The notes under the pieces: model-generated
What the model was told of the DNA's origin: nothing
Database searches by the model: none
What the model saw: the letters and a program-made list of their open reading frames with translations, nothing else
Program-made: the position numbers and the translations under genes
Assembly: GCA_017654935.2 (NCBI GenBank)
Contig: CM065701.1
Location: 1,928,609-1,992,608 of the forward strand
Length of the DNA stretch: 64,000 nucleotides
Direction: 5' to 3'
Source: Phymorhynchus buccinoides
Lineage: Eukaryota > Mollusca > Gastropoda > Neogastropoda > Raphitomidae
Shown here: piece after piece, positions 25,301 through 38,938 of the stretch
Numbering within the stretch: the first letter of the stretch is position 1
Layout: every line of letters starts with the position of its first letter

Positions 25301-28300
25301 CGTGCACGCGCGCGCATTATTCCTTGTTGCGGTATATGTTTAGCCTCGCGGCCTATGTTTAGCCTCGCGGCCTATGTTTAGCCTTGCGGTATATGTTTAG
25401 CCTCGCGACCTATGTTTAGCCTCGCGGTCATCGTCCTAGCTTAATTAGGTATTAAGAGACTCTGCGGAGAGCTGGATAACAGAGGGTTATTCCAGTCGCG
25501 CTTCTAGCTATGCTGATAGGGGCTTTGTAAAGCGTTCATCCCCGTTTCTGTTTTTATTTTTGAGAGAAAGTGTAATTAATGTTTTCAAGGCTTTTTGACC
25601 TTTTGAAGTACATTGTGAATGCTATTTTGGGGAAATACATTCTTTGCCTGTAGTTCGTCCGCCTTCTGGAAGAAATGAGAATGGAAAGGACATATTTTTG
25701 GTGGTGAAATTTTATGTGATATTTTCAGAAGAATTTAAGTGTCCATTCTTGTACCTGAAAAGCTGTGAAATTTTCAGAAGAATGTAATTGTTAATTTTTG
25801 TATTTGAAAGGCTAGAATTTTCTAAATGTATGAAAGCCTTGTTGTTCCAGAAAAAGTGAAACCTTTTAGTTAATCCTTTTTGATGAAATATTACCCCTAG
25901 ACTGAGTCGTGTGAAAAGGATTGTAAAGAAAGTGTTTTTCAGCGTTTTGGGGTTCTTGGAGAGAACCAAGTTTAAAGAGGGTGGGTTTTTACATCCCTGA
26001 AGAGGACTGTTGGGGAATTAGTTTTTGGGTAAACACAAAACTGTTGTTACTCTAGGTGTTCAAAACTAGGTTTTTGTTTTGGTTTTTCATACAGTCCTGA
26101 TCCTGAGCCTGAACCTGACCTGACCTGTTGCTGCCTGGTTGACCGCCCGGTCAACCGCTCTTTTCTCCGTTTCCGGCTGTGGGAGGCCGCCCGCCTTTCT
26201 GTCTGGCCCCGTGTTAGGCCCGATCTGTGGGCCTGTCTGTGCGTTCGGGCCAGGCTTCGACGTTCCTGTTGAGGAGTCTGGGGGCGACCTCTGCCGTCTC
26301 TCTTCTTTTGTTTCTGCTGCTGTAGCCTGCCCCAGGAGGGGGAGCAGTTTTTCTACTGACTTTTGTTTTCCCCTTTGTCTTCTTCTTCGGACGCTCTGCT
26401 GTTTTTGTTGGACTTCTTTTCTTCGTCTGCCCTTTCGTCGTTTTTCCCTTCGATTTTGTGTTTCTGCTTACAAACTCTCTTTTAGTTATTCAGTTAAGTT
26501 GCCGGCTTTAGTTTATTCTTTGGACAAACTTTTGAATGCCATGTATATTGTGTAGATAATTTGTTAAACATTGAGTGTATTGAATTGTGTAAGTGTGTGT
26601 GTGTGCTTGCTTATAATAAATAGTCTTGTTTTGAATTGTACTTCTGGTGTGCGCGTGTGCCTTCTCCTGCGAGTTTGTCTGTCTGGGCGTGCGAGACTCT
26701 CCTCGGGATTCGCGATTTCCCTCTCCCGATCTCTGATCAGGATCGAGCGGGGGATTTCGTGACAATGTTCATTACATCAGTAAGTCTGTTAATACATATC
26801 ATCATGTTCATTACATCAGTGAACCAAACCCTTAGACCGTTTACATCCCCACTAACCTTGATTCTGTCGTGTCTGTTGTTGAAGAGCTGGCATCGTGGCA
26901 GGGTATTGGTAAAGCCCCACTAACCTTGATTCTGTCGTGTCTGTTGTTGAAGAGCTGGCATCGTGGCAGGGCATTGGTAAAGCCCCACTAACCTTGACTC
27001 TGTCGTGTCAGTTGTTGAAGAGCTGGCATCGTGGCAGAGTATTGGTAAAGCCCCACTAACCTTGACTCTGTCGTGTCTGTTGTTGAAGAGCTGGCATCGT
27101 GGCAGGGCATTGGTAAAGCCCCACTAACCTTGACTCTGTCGTGTCTGTTGTTGAAGAGCTGGCATCGTGGCAGGGCATTGGTAAAGCCCCACTAACCTTG
27201 ACTCTGTCGTGTCTGTTGTTGAAGAGCTAGCATCGTGGCAGGGCATTGGTAAAGCCCCACTAACCTTGACTCTGTCGTGTCTGTTGTTGAAGAGCTGGCA
27301 TCGTGGCAGGGCATTGGTAAAGCCCCACTAACCTTGACTCTGTCGTGTCTGTTGTTGAAGAGCTAGCATCGTGGCAGGGCATTGGTAAAGCCCCACTAAC
27401 CTTGACTCTGTCGTGTCTGTTGTTGAAGAGCTGGCATCGTGGCAGGGCATTGGTAAAGCCCCACTAACCTTGACTCTGTCGTGTCTGTTGTTGAAGAGCT
27501 AGCATCGTGGCAGGGCATTGGTAAAGCCCCACTAACCTTGACTCTGTCGTGTCTGTTGTTGAAGAGCTGGCATCGTGGCAGGGCATTGGTAAAGCCCCAC
27601 TAACCTTGACTCTGTCGTGTCTGTTGTTGAAGAGCTAGCATCGTGGCAGGGCATTGGTAAAGCCCCACTAACCTTGACTCTGTCGTGTCAGTTGTTGAAG
27701 AGCTGGCATCGTGGCAGGGCATTGGTAAAGCCCCACTAACCTTGACTCTGTCGTGTCAGTTGTTGAAGAGCTGGCATCGTGGCAGGGCATTGGTAAAGCC
27801 CCACTAACCTTGACTCTGTCGTGTCTGTTGTTGAAGAGCTGGCATCGTGGCAGGGCATTGGTAAAGCCCCACTAACCTTGACTCTGTCGTGTCTGTTGTT
27901 GAAGAGCTGGCATCGTGGCAGGGTATTGGTAAAGCCCCACTAACCTTGACTCTGTCGTGTCTGTTGTTGAAGAGCTAGCATCGTGGCAGGGCATTGGTAA
28001 AGCCCCACTAACCTTGACTCTGTCGTGTCTGTTGTTGAAGAGCTGGAAATCGTGGCAGGGTATTGGTAAAGCCCCACTAACCTTGACTCTGTCGTGTCTG
28101 TTGTTGAAGAGCTGGCATCGTGGCAGGGCATTGGTAAAGCCCCACTAACCTTGACTCTGTCGTGTCTGTTGTTGAAGAGCTAGCATCGTGGCAGGGTATT
28201 GGTAAAGCCCCACTAACCTTGACTCTGTCGTGTCTGTTGTTGAAGAGCTGGCATCGCCGCAGGGCGTTCAGCACCTGGTCGTTCTGATCCTCCGCCACGT

Positions 28301-31300
28301 TGTGGGTGCAGATAGGGGGCAGGCTGTGCCGCTGCAGCCACAATTACCACTGAGTTAACCCTTTCACCGTAAAGTCGCATTTTAGCACCACAGTGATTTA
28401 ACCCTTTCACCGCCAATGTCGCATTTATGCACCACAATGGTTTAACACCCATGTCACTAAAAGGCATCAAATTAGGGTCTGTTATCCGAAGACTCTATTT
28501 TCTTAATTTTGGGAGGTAAGGACAGGCCTAATGTTATTCATGTCACAGAGGAATTCACAATATTGCAGATACAAATTTGTTCTCTACCCAGTTAAGTTTA
28601 ATGGCATATTTTGGCTGAGAAATGGCTGGCAGCGAAAGGATTAACACCTATGTCACTAAAAGGCATCAAATTGGGGTCTATTATCCAAAGACCCTACTGT
28701 CTTAGTTTTGGAAAATAAGGATAGACCTTATTTTATATATCACAGAAGAATCCCCCAATACTGCAGATGGATTTTGTTCTCTACCCAGGTAAATTTAATG
28801 GACATTTTTGGCTGAAATATGGCTGGCAGTGAAAGGGTTAACCCCTCAACTGCTGCAGAGGCAAAAACAATCATTGTTCATTATAAAGTGGAAAAGACAA
28901 CTTCAGAGTTAATCGGGCAACATGAGATGGAAATATTTTAACCGTTTTAGAGCAACAAAAATAAAAATAAATGAAAACTAATGTTTTAAAAAGCATAAAA
29001 TCTGCATCCCAGTTATTCACTCCATGTAATTATCTCATCAAGCACATAACTGACGCATTAGATGGCAGTCAAATGGTTAATGTCGTTTAATGATGGCTTA
29101 GCCGATGACACAGGATCTTGTCATTCAAGGTTATTACAATAACCAAGATTGAGCAACCCTCACAAATGACATTGAGTCTTGGGGGGGAGTTCATCCTAAA
29201 ACACAAGCACACAGGTATGCACACGCACACACACACACACACATAAACACACACACACATTTGCATGCGCACACACACACACACAACACATGCATACGCA
29301 CACATGCACATTAGCACCCAGGCATGCACATCCACACACGCACATCCACACACGCATATGCAGCATATTTTTCAAACTATAAGGCGATGTTTTGTTATCA
29401 GACCAACAGCCCTGCGCCTTATAACGTGACAAATAATAGAAGAAGAAAATCATAATTTTATGCACAATTTGAGGGATGAGCCTTATAATGAGGTGCGCCT
29501 TATAGTCTGAAAAACCTGGTCCACAATGGTCTGTTGACTTAATCTGTGGGTGTTTACCTGAGCGGTGTATATGCACCTCTTGAGTCTCACCATGTCGTCC
29601 TGCTGTAAAATGTCGTCACCGTTGGGAAGGCTGCCCCTGTTCACAGAACAGAGTCTCCGTAACATCATCTTCTTCACCATCATCTTTATCACCTTCATTA
29701 TCATCATCATTTGCCTTGGCATATAAGGCTGTGTCAGACCAATTAACATAGGCTAGAACACCAAGGCTACATCAAAATGTTGTTATGCTCTACATAGTTA
29801 TGCGGGGATTGTCTTTAGCTCCTAGCATAACATCATCAGTCTCCAAAATCCTCCGAAGTCGGAGTGTGGCTGCCCACGTGGCGGGGTAATCAAAATGGTC
29901 ACACACGTAATGTTCTTATCCCTAGCTAGTACATTTGTACCATAGTGTTCATTTAGCATGGTGGGAACAAGAAGTACCATAGTGTTCAAGCGCTTTGGTT
30001 GTTGGGATGATCCCTGGAGTCTTTTAGCCAGGGTACGATAACAATAACATCATCATCATCATCATTATCAATATCATCATCATCCTTTATCATCATCACC
30101 ATCTTTATCATCATCATTCATCAGTATCACCTTCATCATCATCAATACTATTGTAGCAGTTAGGTTTGCAGGGGCTCGCTGTGTAGTCAACTGTGAATGC
30201 TTAACTCTTCCACTGGCCGGGGAGCAGATGTGTGCGCCATGACGTTGCCTTTACGTTATTGTCATCGTTCCAAGTGTGCGCTGGGAAACATCTTCCAAGT
30301 GATTGTCTGTTCTTAGAGCACTTAGGTTAATTTAACACATTCAGTACAGTAGGTGCTCAAGTTTGAGTGGAATGGGGCTTTATACTACGTCTTGGGCGAT
30401 CATTTTCTGACTGACTTGACCATGCCACCTCGGGACTACTCAGGGGCAGATAATTTGATGTGGCTATATACTACAAGTTCCTGACAGGCAAGGGCGATAA
30501 TTGTAAGCAGGTGGCGTTCGCATCTCAGGTCACGAGACAGGGGCAGATAATTTTCTGTGGCTATATACTACAAGTTCCTGACAGGCAAGGGTGATAATCT
30601 TAAGTAGATGGCGTTCACATCTCAGTGCACTAGTCAGGGGCAGATCATTTTCTGTGGCTATATACTACAAGTTCCTGACAGGCAAGGGCGATAATCTTAA
30701 CCCTTTCATCGCCACTGTCGCCTCTTGGCACCACAATGATTTGACACCCATGTCACTGAAAGGCATTAAATGAGGGACTGGTATCCAGTGACCTTATGTT
30801 CTAAATTTGGGAGGTAAGGACAGGCCCTATGTTATGCATGTCACAGAGGAATCCCCAATAATGCAGACAGAATATTTTCTCTACCCAGATAAGTTCAATG
30901 GAAGGTTTTAGCTTAAAAATGGCTGGCGTTGAAAGGGTTAAGTAGGTGGCGTTCGCAGCTCAGTGCACTAGTAAGGGGCAGATAATTTTATGTGGCTGTA
31001 CACTACTAGACAGGCAAGGGCGATAATCTTAAGTAGGTGGCGTTGGCATGCATGAGACAGGGGCAGTACAAGGAAGGCCCACCTGAGGCAGATCTCGAAG
31101 ATGCGTTTGCCGATCTGGTTCTGCACGTGATGCACGGTCTCCTTGAGCTGCTTGGCGATGGCCTGCCCGCGCAGGGACTCCACGTTGAAGTTGTTGGTGC
31201 GCGCCGGGAAGATCAGGAAGGCCACCACCGTCATCTCCGTGTTGCATGACTGGGGAGGGAACAGAGGAGCACGCAACATCACACCTCGCATGGGCCTGGG

Positions 31301-34300
31301 CTTAACCCTTTCACCGCCACCAAAGTCGCATTTTAGCACCAGTGATTCAACACCTATTTCACTAAAAGGCATCAAATTGGGGTCTATTATCCAAAGACCC
31401 TATTGTCTTAGTTTTGGGAAGTAAGGATAGACCTTATCTTAGATATGTCACAGAAGAATCCACAATACTGCAGATGGATTTTGTTCTCAATAGTAAATGA
31501 TAGTAACAAAGGGAAAAGGTGGAGTAAAAAGAGTGATAGATTAGAAGAAGCTGCTAGCACAGAAATTCCAGAAGGTGCAGAAGATATTCTGTTAAGCTCG
31601 GCAGAAATTTGGGATTGTATGTTGTGCGAGCCCACGACCGATATTCTGTTAAGCTCGGCAGAAATTTGGGATTGCATGTTGTGCGAGCCCACGACCGATA
31701 TTCTGTTAAGCTCGGCAGAAATTTGTGCAAAGGCGGACTTTAGTCACCCCCTCATGTTTACCACCCTCAATCTCAAAGTCTGATTCTTAATATAATCCTA
31801 GGCTAATCCTAACCCTTGCAAAAATTTGAGAGGGGTGGTGTGTGACTAAACTACGTGATAGCCGAAATTTGTTCATAGTAAAAGATGCCTTGCCCGTGGG
31901 CACATCCTCACACTCTCACCATAACAAATGAACCAGAAAGACACAAAAATGGACAGTACCTTCATGTAGCAGTTGAGGTGGGCTTTGCCCCAATGGAGTA
32001 CTACCCCCCCCACTCTATGCCAACAAAACACAAACTGCGAAAGGGACGACACAGCTGGATGCTACCTTCATGTAGCGGTTGAGGCCCCAATAGAGTACTA
32101 CCCACACTCTATGCCAACAAAACACAAACTGCGAAGGGGACGACACAGCTGGATGCTACCTTCATGTAGTGGTTGAGGCCCCAATAGAGTACTACCCACA
32201 CTCTATGCCAACAAAACACAAACTGCGAAGGGGACGACACAGCTGGATGCTACCTTCATGTAGTGGTTGAGGCCCCAATAGAGTACTACCCACACTCTAT
32301 GCCAACAAAACACAAACTGCGAAGGGGACGACACAGCTGGATGCTACCTTCATGTAGTGGTTGAGGCCCCAATAGAGTACTACCCACACTCTATGCCAAC
32401 AAAACACAAACTGCGAAGGGGACGACACAGGGACGACACAGCTGGATGCTACCTTCATGTAGCGGTTGAGGCCCCAATAGAGTACTACCCACACTCTATG
32501 CCAACAAAACACAAACTGCGAAGGGGACGACACAGGGACGACACAGCTGGATGCTACCTTCATGTAGCGGTTGAGGCCCCAATAGAGTACTACCCACACT
32601 CTATGCCAACAAAACACAAACTGCGAAGGGGACGACACAGGGAAGACACAGCTGGATGCTACCTTCATGTAGTGGTTGAGGCCCCAATAGAGTACTACCC
32701 ACACTCTATGCCAACAAAACACAAACTGCGAAGGGGACGACACAGGGAAGACACAGCTGGATGCTACCTTCATGTAGTGGTTGAGGCGGGCCAGAGCCTC
32801 GATGAACATGTCCGCCCCCTTGTTGGAGAACTCGTATCGGCCGGCCGTGAAGAAGTACAGCGTCTTGTCCAGGTCAAAGTCGTAATGCCTGAAAACAAAA
32901 CATCCCCATGATGCACAACACACGTCCTGTTTGGTTGTTTTTTGTTATATTACAGTCCAACCTCTAACAAAGGGCCTCCTAAAGACTGTCACTGGCAGGG
33001 TCAAAGGGCCTCTTAAAGACTGTCACTGGCAGGGTCAAAGGGCCTCTTAAAGACTGTCATTGGCAGGGTCAAAGGGCCTCCTAAAGACTGTCATTTGCAG
33101 GGTCAAAGGGCCTCCTAAAGACTGTCACTGGCAGGGTCAAAGGGCCTCCTAAAGACTGTCATTTGCAGGGTCAAAGGGCCTCCTAAAGACTGTCACTGGC
33201 AGGGTCAAAGGGCCTCTTAAAGACTGTCATTTGCAGGGTCAAAGGGCCTCTTAAAGACTGTCACTGGCAGGGTCAATGGGCCTCTTAAAGACTGTCACTG
33301 GCAGGGTCAATGGGCCTCTTAAAGACTGTCAATGGCAGGGTCAATGGGCCTCTTAAAGACTGTCACTGGCAGGGTCAATGGGCCTCTTAAAGACTGTCAC
33401 TGGCAGGGTCAATGGGCCTCTTAAAGACTGTCAATGGCAGGGTCAATGGGCCTCTTAAAGACTGTCACTGGCAGGGTCAATGGGCCTCTTAAAGACTGTC
33501 AATGGCAGGGTCAATGGGCCTCTTAAAGACTGTCACTGGCAGGGTCAAACAGCCTCTTAAAGACTGTCACTGGCAGGGTCAATGGGCCTCTTAAAGACTG
33601 TCACTGGCAGGGTCAAACAGCCTCTTAAAGACTGTCACTGGCAGGGTCAAACAGCCTCTTAAAGACTGTCACTGGCAGGGTCAAAGGGCCTCTTAAAGAC
33701 TGTCATTTGCAGGGTCAAAGGGCCTCTTAAAGACTGTCATTTGCAGGGTCAAAGGGCCTCTTAAAGACTGTCATTTTCAGGGTCAAAGGGCCTCTTAAAG
33801 ACTGTCACTGGCACGGTCAAACAGCCTCTTAAAGACTGTCACTGGCAGGGTCAGACCTCACGTCCAAACATCTCACCCATATGCCTAAAATGTACATATT
33901 TCCGTCCAATCATCTCACCCATATGCCTAAAATGTACATTATTTCCATCCAATCATCTCACCCGTATGCCTAAAATTTACATATTTTCGTCCAATCATCT
34001 CACCCATATGCCTAAAATTTACATATTTTTGTCCAATCGTCTCACCCGTAGAAGTGTCCCCTGACGAAGTCGTTGAGCTTCTCCTTGTTGATGGCGTGCA
34101 GATTCTGAAACTCATGGAGAGCGCTGAACTTCACCACGTTCAGACCGTTTGGCGTGATCACGTCTAAAAGAAACCATGACCACATGATGTGTGAATAGGT
34201 AACAGTATTTTTCTCCACTATAATGCGCACCTTACTATAGCATAAGGCACCCAAAAATATTTTTTACACAAAATTCAGATTATGTTCTATTTTCTTCCTG

Positions 34301-37300
34301 TCTAATATTATTTGTTATGTTATAAGATGCCGGGGTCTCAATCTGAGAAAAAAGTCTCGCCTTAGGCCGTGTACACATAAGCGGAGATTCCGTGCGAAAA
34401 CCCGTGCGCAATCCATAAATAAGTGAAACAAAGAAGGGAAAAGATTTGCGCATGTGTCCGAATTTCCCCTATATACATAAACTTTTATCCTTTTTCTTCC
34501 ACTTATTTAGGGTTTTCCGTACGGAACTTGCGTGTTTAATGTGAACCCGGCCTTATAGTCCAACAAATATGGTATGTGTTCTGGCAGTGAGTGGATACCT
34601 CAAGCCTCCGTTCGTGCAGGTGGACAATCCTGCCCTTCCACAACTCTCTCCTCGTGAGAATACTGGGGGAGGGGGGGTCTGTTGTATAAATAGTTTCCCA
34701 ATCTTCTGGAAGTTCTGTGCTTGTTACTTCATGCATGCACGCACACGCACACACACACACAGAGAAACTAACCAGGTTTTCGTTTCAGTAGGTACTCGGC
34801 CTCAGTGCCAGTGATTTCAGACACAGTGGTGAACACGTGAGCGCAATGCACGGCGGCTCGCTCCATACAGTACCGGTGATAGATCTGCCTGTCTCCTGCC
34901 TCCTTGTCCAAATTGAACTGCAAATCATAATCATATATACAATATTTATAAATTTGTGTGAACACGTGAGCGCAATGCACGGCGGCTCGCTCCATACAGT
35001 ACCGATGATAGATGCCTCCTTGTCCAAATTGAACTGCAAATCATAATCCCATATAATTATACAATACGTATGTACTATAATGTAGTGATAAATTTGTGTG
35101 AACACGTGAGCGCAATGCACGGCGGCTCGCTCCATACAGTACTGGTGATAGATCTACCTGGCCCCCACCTTCTTGTCCAAACTGAATTGTAAAAGCCGCC
35201 TCACATTATCCAACCATTTAGTTGGAAGAAAATTCAGCTGTGAACTCTATTCAACTACTTGCGGCCGTATGCCGAATTTACTCTATCAGCAAGCCTTGGC
35301 TGTATTCCCACAACCGCCTGAGTAAGTTGGAAGTAAATGGCACAGTCGCCAGTTCCTTCTGACCTGGTTGGAAGAGTTCCATCCGATCAAATTTTGCATT
35401 TGTGATTTCTACTCACTGTCAAATGAAAAGAAAACAAATTTTCTTCCAACTAAAAGGTTAGATAGTGTGAGGTGGCCTTAAAGACAATGGGTAAATGGAA
35501 AGTTGAAGCCCCCGTTCACATTCCTAACAATCTTGGCTGTGCTAATCAATTGTGGACATCAGGGTGACGTGCAAAGCAGGAATGTACTTTTGATATCGCC
35601 CACTACATTTTTCTAGTTTTCACTACGAAACAACATTTTGCATAGGGCTGAAAGTCTGATTTGGCATCGAGTGGCACCCTAGCCTCTTTTAGTTGTTTGT
35701 TTAGCTTTGGTGTTTATTTTTGTTCATGTAAGTTTGATCCCAATGGACAGAGGAGTATCTAAACATGAAAATAAAAGGCCACATACAAAGAAAATGTTTA
35801 GATATGTTCTTAAAATAACGAAAAATCGGAACGAAACTGGTGTATTCTGACGTCATAGAGCGCTACACGTTTTGGGGTGGCTTTAGTCAACTTTGTTTTT
35901 CAGCATTAAAAAGCCTTGTCTGTGAATGTTAGCGTATACACTGTTTATGAAATAGATCCCCCCTTCAGCTGTTATGATTTTGCATGGTGTACGTGCTGCG
36001 AAAAAAAATAAAAATCTGGTCCTTTCTATTTTGTGGTCGAGTGTGATACTGTTTCGTGATGGCTACATACTGACAATAAACAGTCGCTGCCAGCTGTCAG
36101 TTGTCTTTTAACGGACCACTCCTAGGTGTTGAAACATTCAATTGTGGCAAGGGAGCTCAACAAAACACACTGCCGGGGAAGAAGGGGCAAAGTTTATCAA
36201 GCAATTAAACATTGCACCCCCCTATCGGGACATCGTGATTCCGGGAAAAGTTTGGCGGGAATGAGGGTTTTGGGTTTTTTCAACCCAGCCGCGTTCCCCC
36301 CCCTGGCTAGAATTAGAGGGCTGTGGTGGTATCCCATCTTTTCATTTATGCACAGAAAGCTATGGATTACACGGGTCACAGTGAAGAAAATGATGAAGGT
36401 TGGTGGCGACCGTTTTTAGCTTTCTGTAACGTACTACGTCCATTTACTCTTGATCTAGCGCACACATAGACCTGTTCATTGACGTTTTATCTTTCCTTCA
36501 CTTACGGATCATTTGCAACAGATTTGAATGAACAATGTCAGTTCTATTCAATGAAAAATTACTTTAAATACGAGCACGTTCTCTTCACCAATTACATTTG
36601 GTGTTGTGTAACGTAATTGCCATTTTTCATTTTTATCCTGAAAAGGCAACCATTTGTATTGGTTTTATAACCGGTTGACGTTACAGCAGACATAAAGAAT
36701 GTCCTCTATTTAATGAAAGGAGTTATCACACAATTTGGGTTACATATCATGAGCAGGCTACATTCACAATGACGGTTTCATCATGCTCATGAAGGCTAAC
36801 GCACACAGAGTGTTGTGATTGAACAATGCGTTAGATTGAAACACTTAAATACTTATTGTCTCTAAAAAAAACTATTGGTATTATTAATTTGACCTTTGTT
36901 GAATATAGGCTATTGTGAACAAAGGAATGTTAGTGTGATGGGTACGTTATACATCACTACACAGGTGTAGTTTTTGGTGTGGGTAGCGTTCTCATAGACC
37001 CGTCTTCTTTCATAGCAGGCATTTCTACACAAATGCGCGCTCTCAGTTTTTGTTGCGTTGTTTCAGTTACTGACATTGAATACAAACATGAAATTTAGAT
37101 TTGAACAAGGAAAATACACACAGACAGTAAAAACAGAAAGTGTAGGTTACGTGTCACGTCGGTGGTGAAAACGGAGAGAATGAAACGCGCACACACAACG
37201 TCCGTTTTTTATTCAGCGACTGGACTTATTTCTTCACGAGTCCGAGTCCGCTGTAAGCTATCATTGCCCCAAGCACACGTGTTGCCCTGCTCCAAAGTTC

Positions 37301-37637
37301 AATCAGGGTCATGCACTTGCAAACCATGAGCACTGACTGTGGCCTTAGCCCAGTCGTCATGGCAACAGCGGCAGGAGTGGGGAGGGTGGTCGCAGTGCGA
37401 TAGGAAATAGTCACAGTAGGGGGGGGGGGGGGGGGTATCATACTGAAATTACAAGAGACGTCTATCTCTCTCTTCATCGTCACACATTTAATTAATTCTA
37501 GTTAGTGTAAAATACCCCCCACCCGTCTTCCTTTGCATTGCACGTCATCATTCTAGTCTCTCCTCTCTTTTCCGCCCCCCCCCCTCCCTCTCTCTCTCAA
37601 AAATCTCAATCCTTACATAATAAAGTTTTCAAGTGTC

Positions 37638-37672
<35 letters not shown>

Positions 37673-38717
37673 ACACACACACATAGAAAGATAAACTGGA
37701 TACCTTGAAAATTTCTTATAAGTCAAAATTGAAGGGACTGAAAAGACTTTTCAACATAAAGGTTATTAAACTGGGACACACACAAAATACTGTGAGTTAT
37801 CCAGTGGTTTTGAGTTACCCCTTGCAACAAGAAAAGCTACAGTTGCCTTTGAAGAAAAAGTTGCAGAACAGAAAAAAAGCACACAACCCCCCCCACCACC
37901 AGAGGCAGTGTGCTGCTGAGCAATCACTGTGGAATAATTGTTTTGGTGACGGGTAACGTACCCACAGCCAAATTTGCATGTTTATTTCACTTTAACTTTT
38001 ATCTATTTAGTTTGTTCAGTGCATCTGTATCCAGATATGTAAACTGATGTACCAGGTTTAACTTTACAGTTGTTTTAAGTACAATCTTGAGAGTTAACCC
38101 AAGTTTATATAAAAACTTTAACGGCTACGGTGAAGTGTAACTCACTCATCTTTGTAAATACTTACTGTTCTCTTCAGTACATGCTGCAAACGAAGCGAGA
38201 ATGAGGGACTAACAAATTCATTTTTGTGTCTGCTTTTGTTTTGTAGCTTCAAGCTAGTGAAATGGAAGTGTGCAGCAACATAGAAAGTGTGTAAAAGCTA
38301 TTTTAGTGAAGCGTAGCCTACACATAACCCAATTTTCATGTTTATTTCACTTTTCATGTTCCCTCTGCAGCCTATCCCCTGGGTTGGTGCCCAGAACTCT
38401 TCATAGCTGTTCTGCATTATGTCTCCCACACAATTGTTTGTGATTTTATCCATAATACCATGGGTGCTACTGTGAAATGTCAAAAATCCTGAAAGGCAGG
38501 GATCCAGGGGCCGCCCAGGCCCCGGCGGGGTGCAGGGGCAGAGCCCCTGTTGGGGGGCCAGGGGGGCCACGCCCCCCTTGAAGCTGAAGGAAAAATTTGT
38601 TTTCAAATGGTATTTCCAGGCTTTTGGGTGCACTTTCAGTTAAAAAAAACCAATCTCTTGTTCTACTCACAGTCACAATCTATGATCAAAACAAAACAAC
38701 AAAGGGACAAGTGATCA

Positions 38718-38781
<64 letters not shown>

Positions 38782-38896
38782 TACACAATCATGAAAGCAC
38801 AAAGCATCCCCCTCTATTCTCTTTTTTTTTCCCCTCATAATTATGTGAACGGCTCCATAAAACTACCCAAGATACCCTATTTTATTGAGATGAGTC

Positions 38897-38938
<42 letters not shown>

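Noticed and set aside
26139..26555. 138-codon open frame on plus, cysteine- and phenylalanine-rich
   Set aside because: It lies inside the solo LTR, has no recognised domain and unusual composition; more likely chance openness in GC-rich LTR sequence.
36126..36419. 97-codon frame on plus in intron 4
   Set aside because: No motif, overlapping open frame on the other strand, and unique intron composition; not distinguishable from chance.
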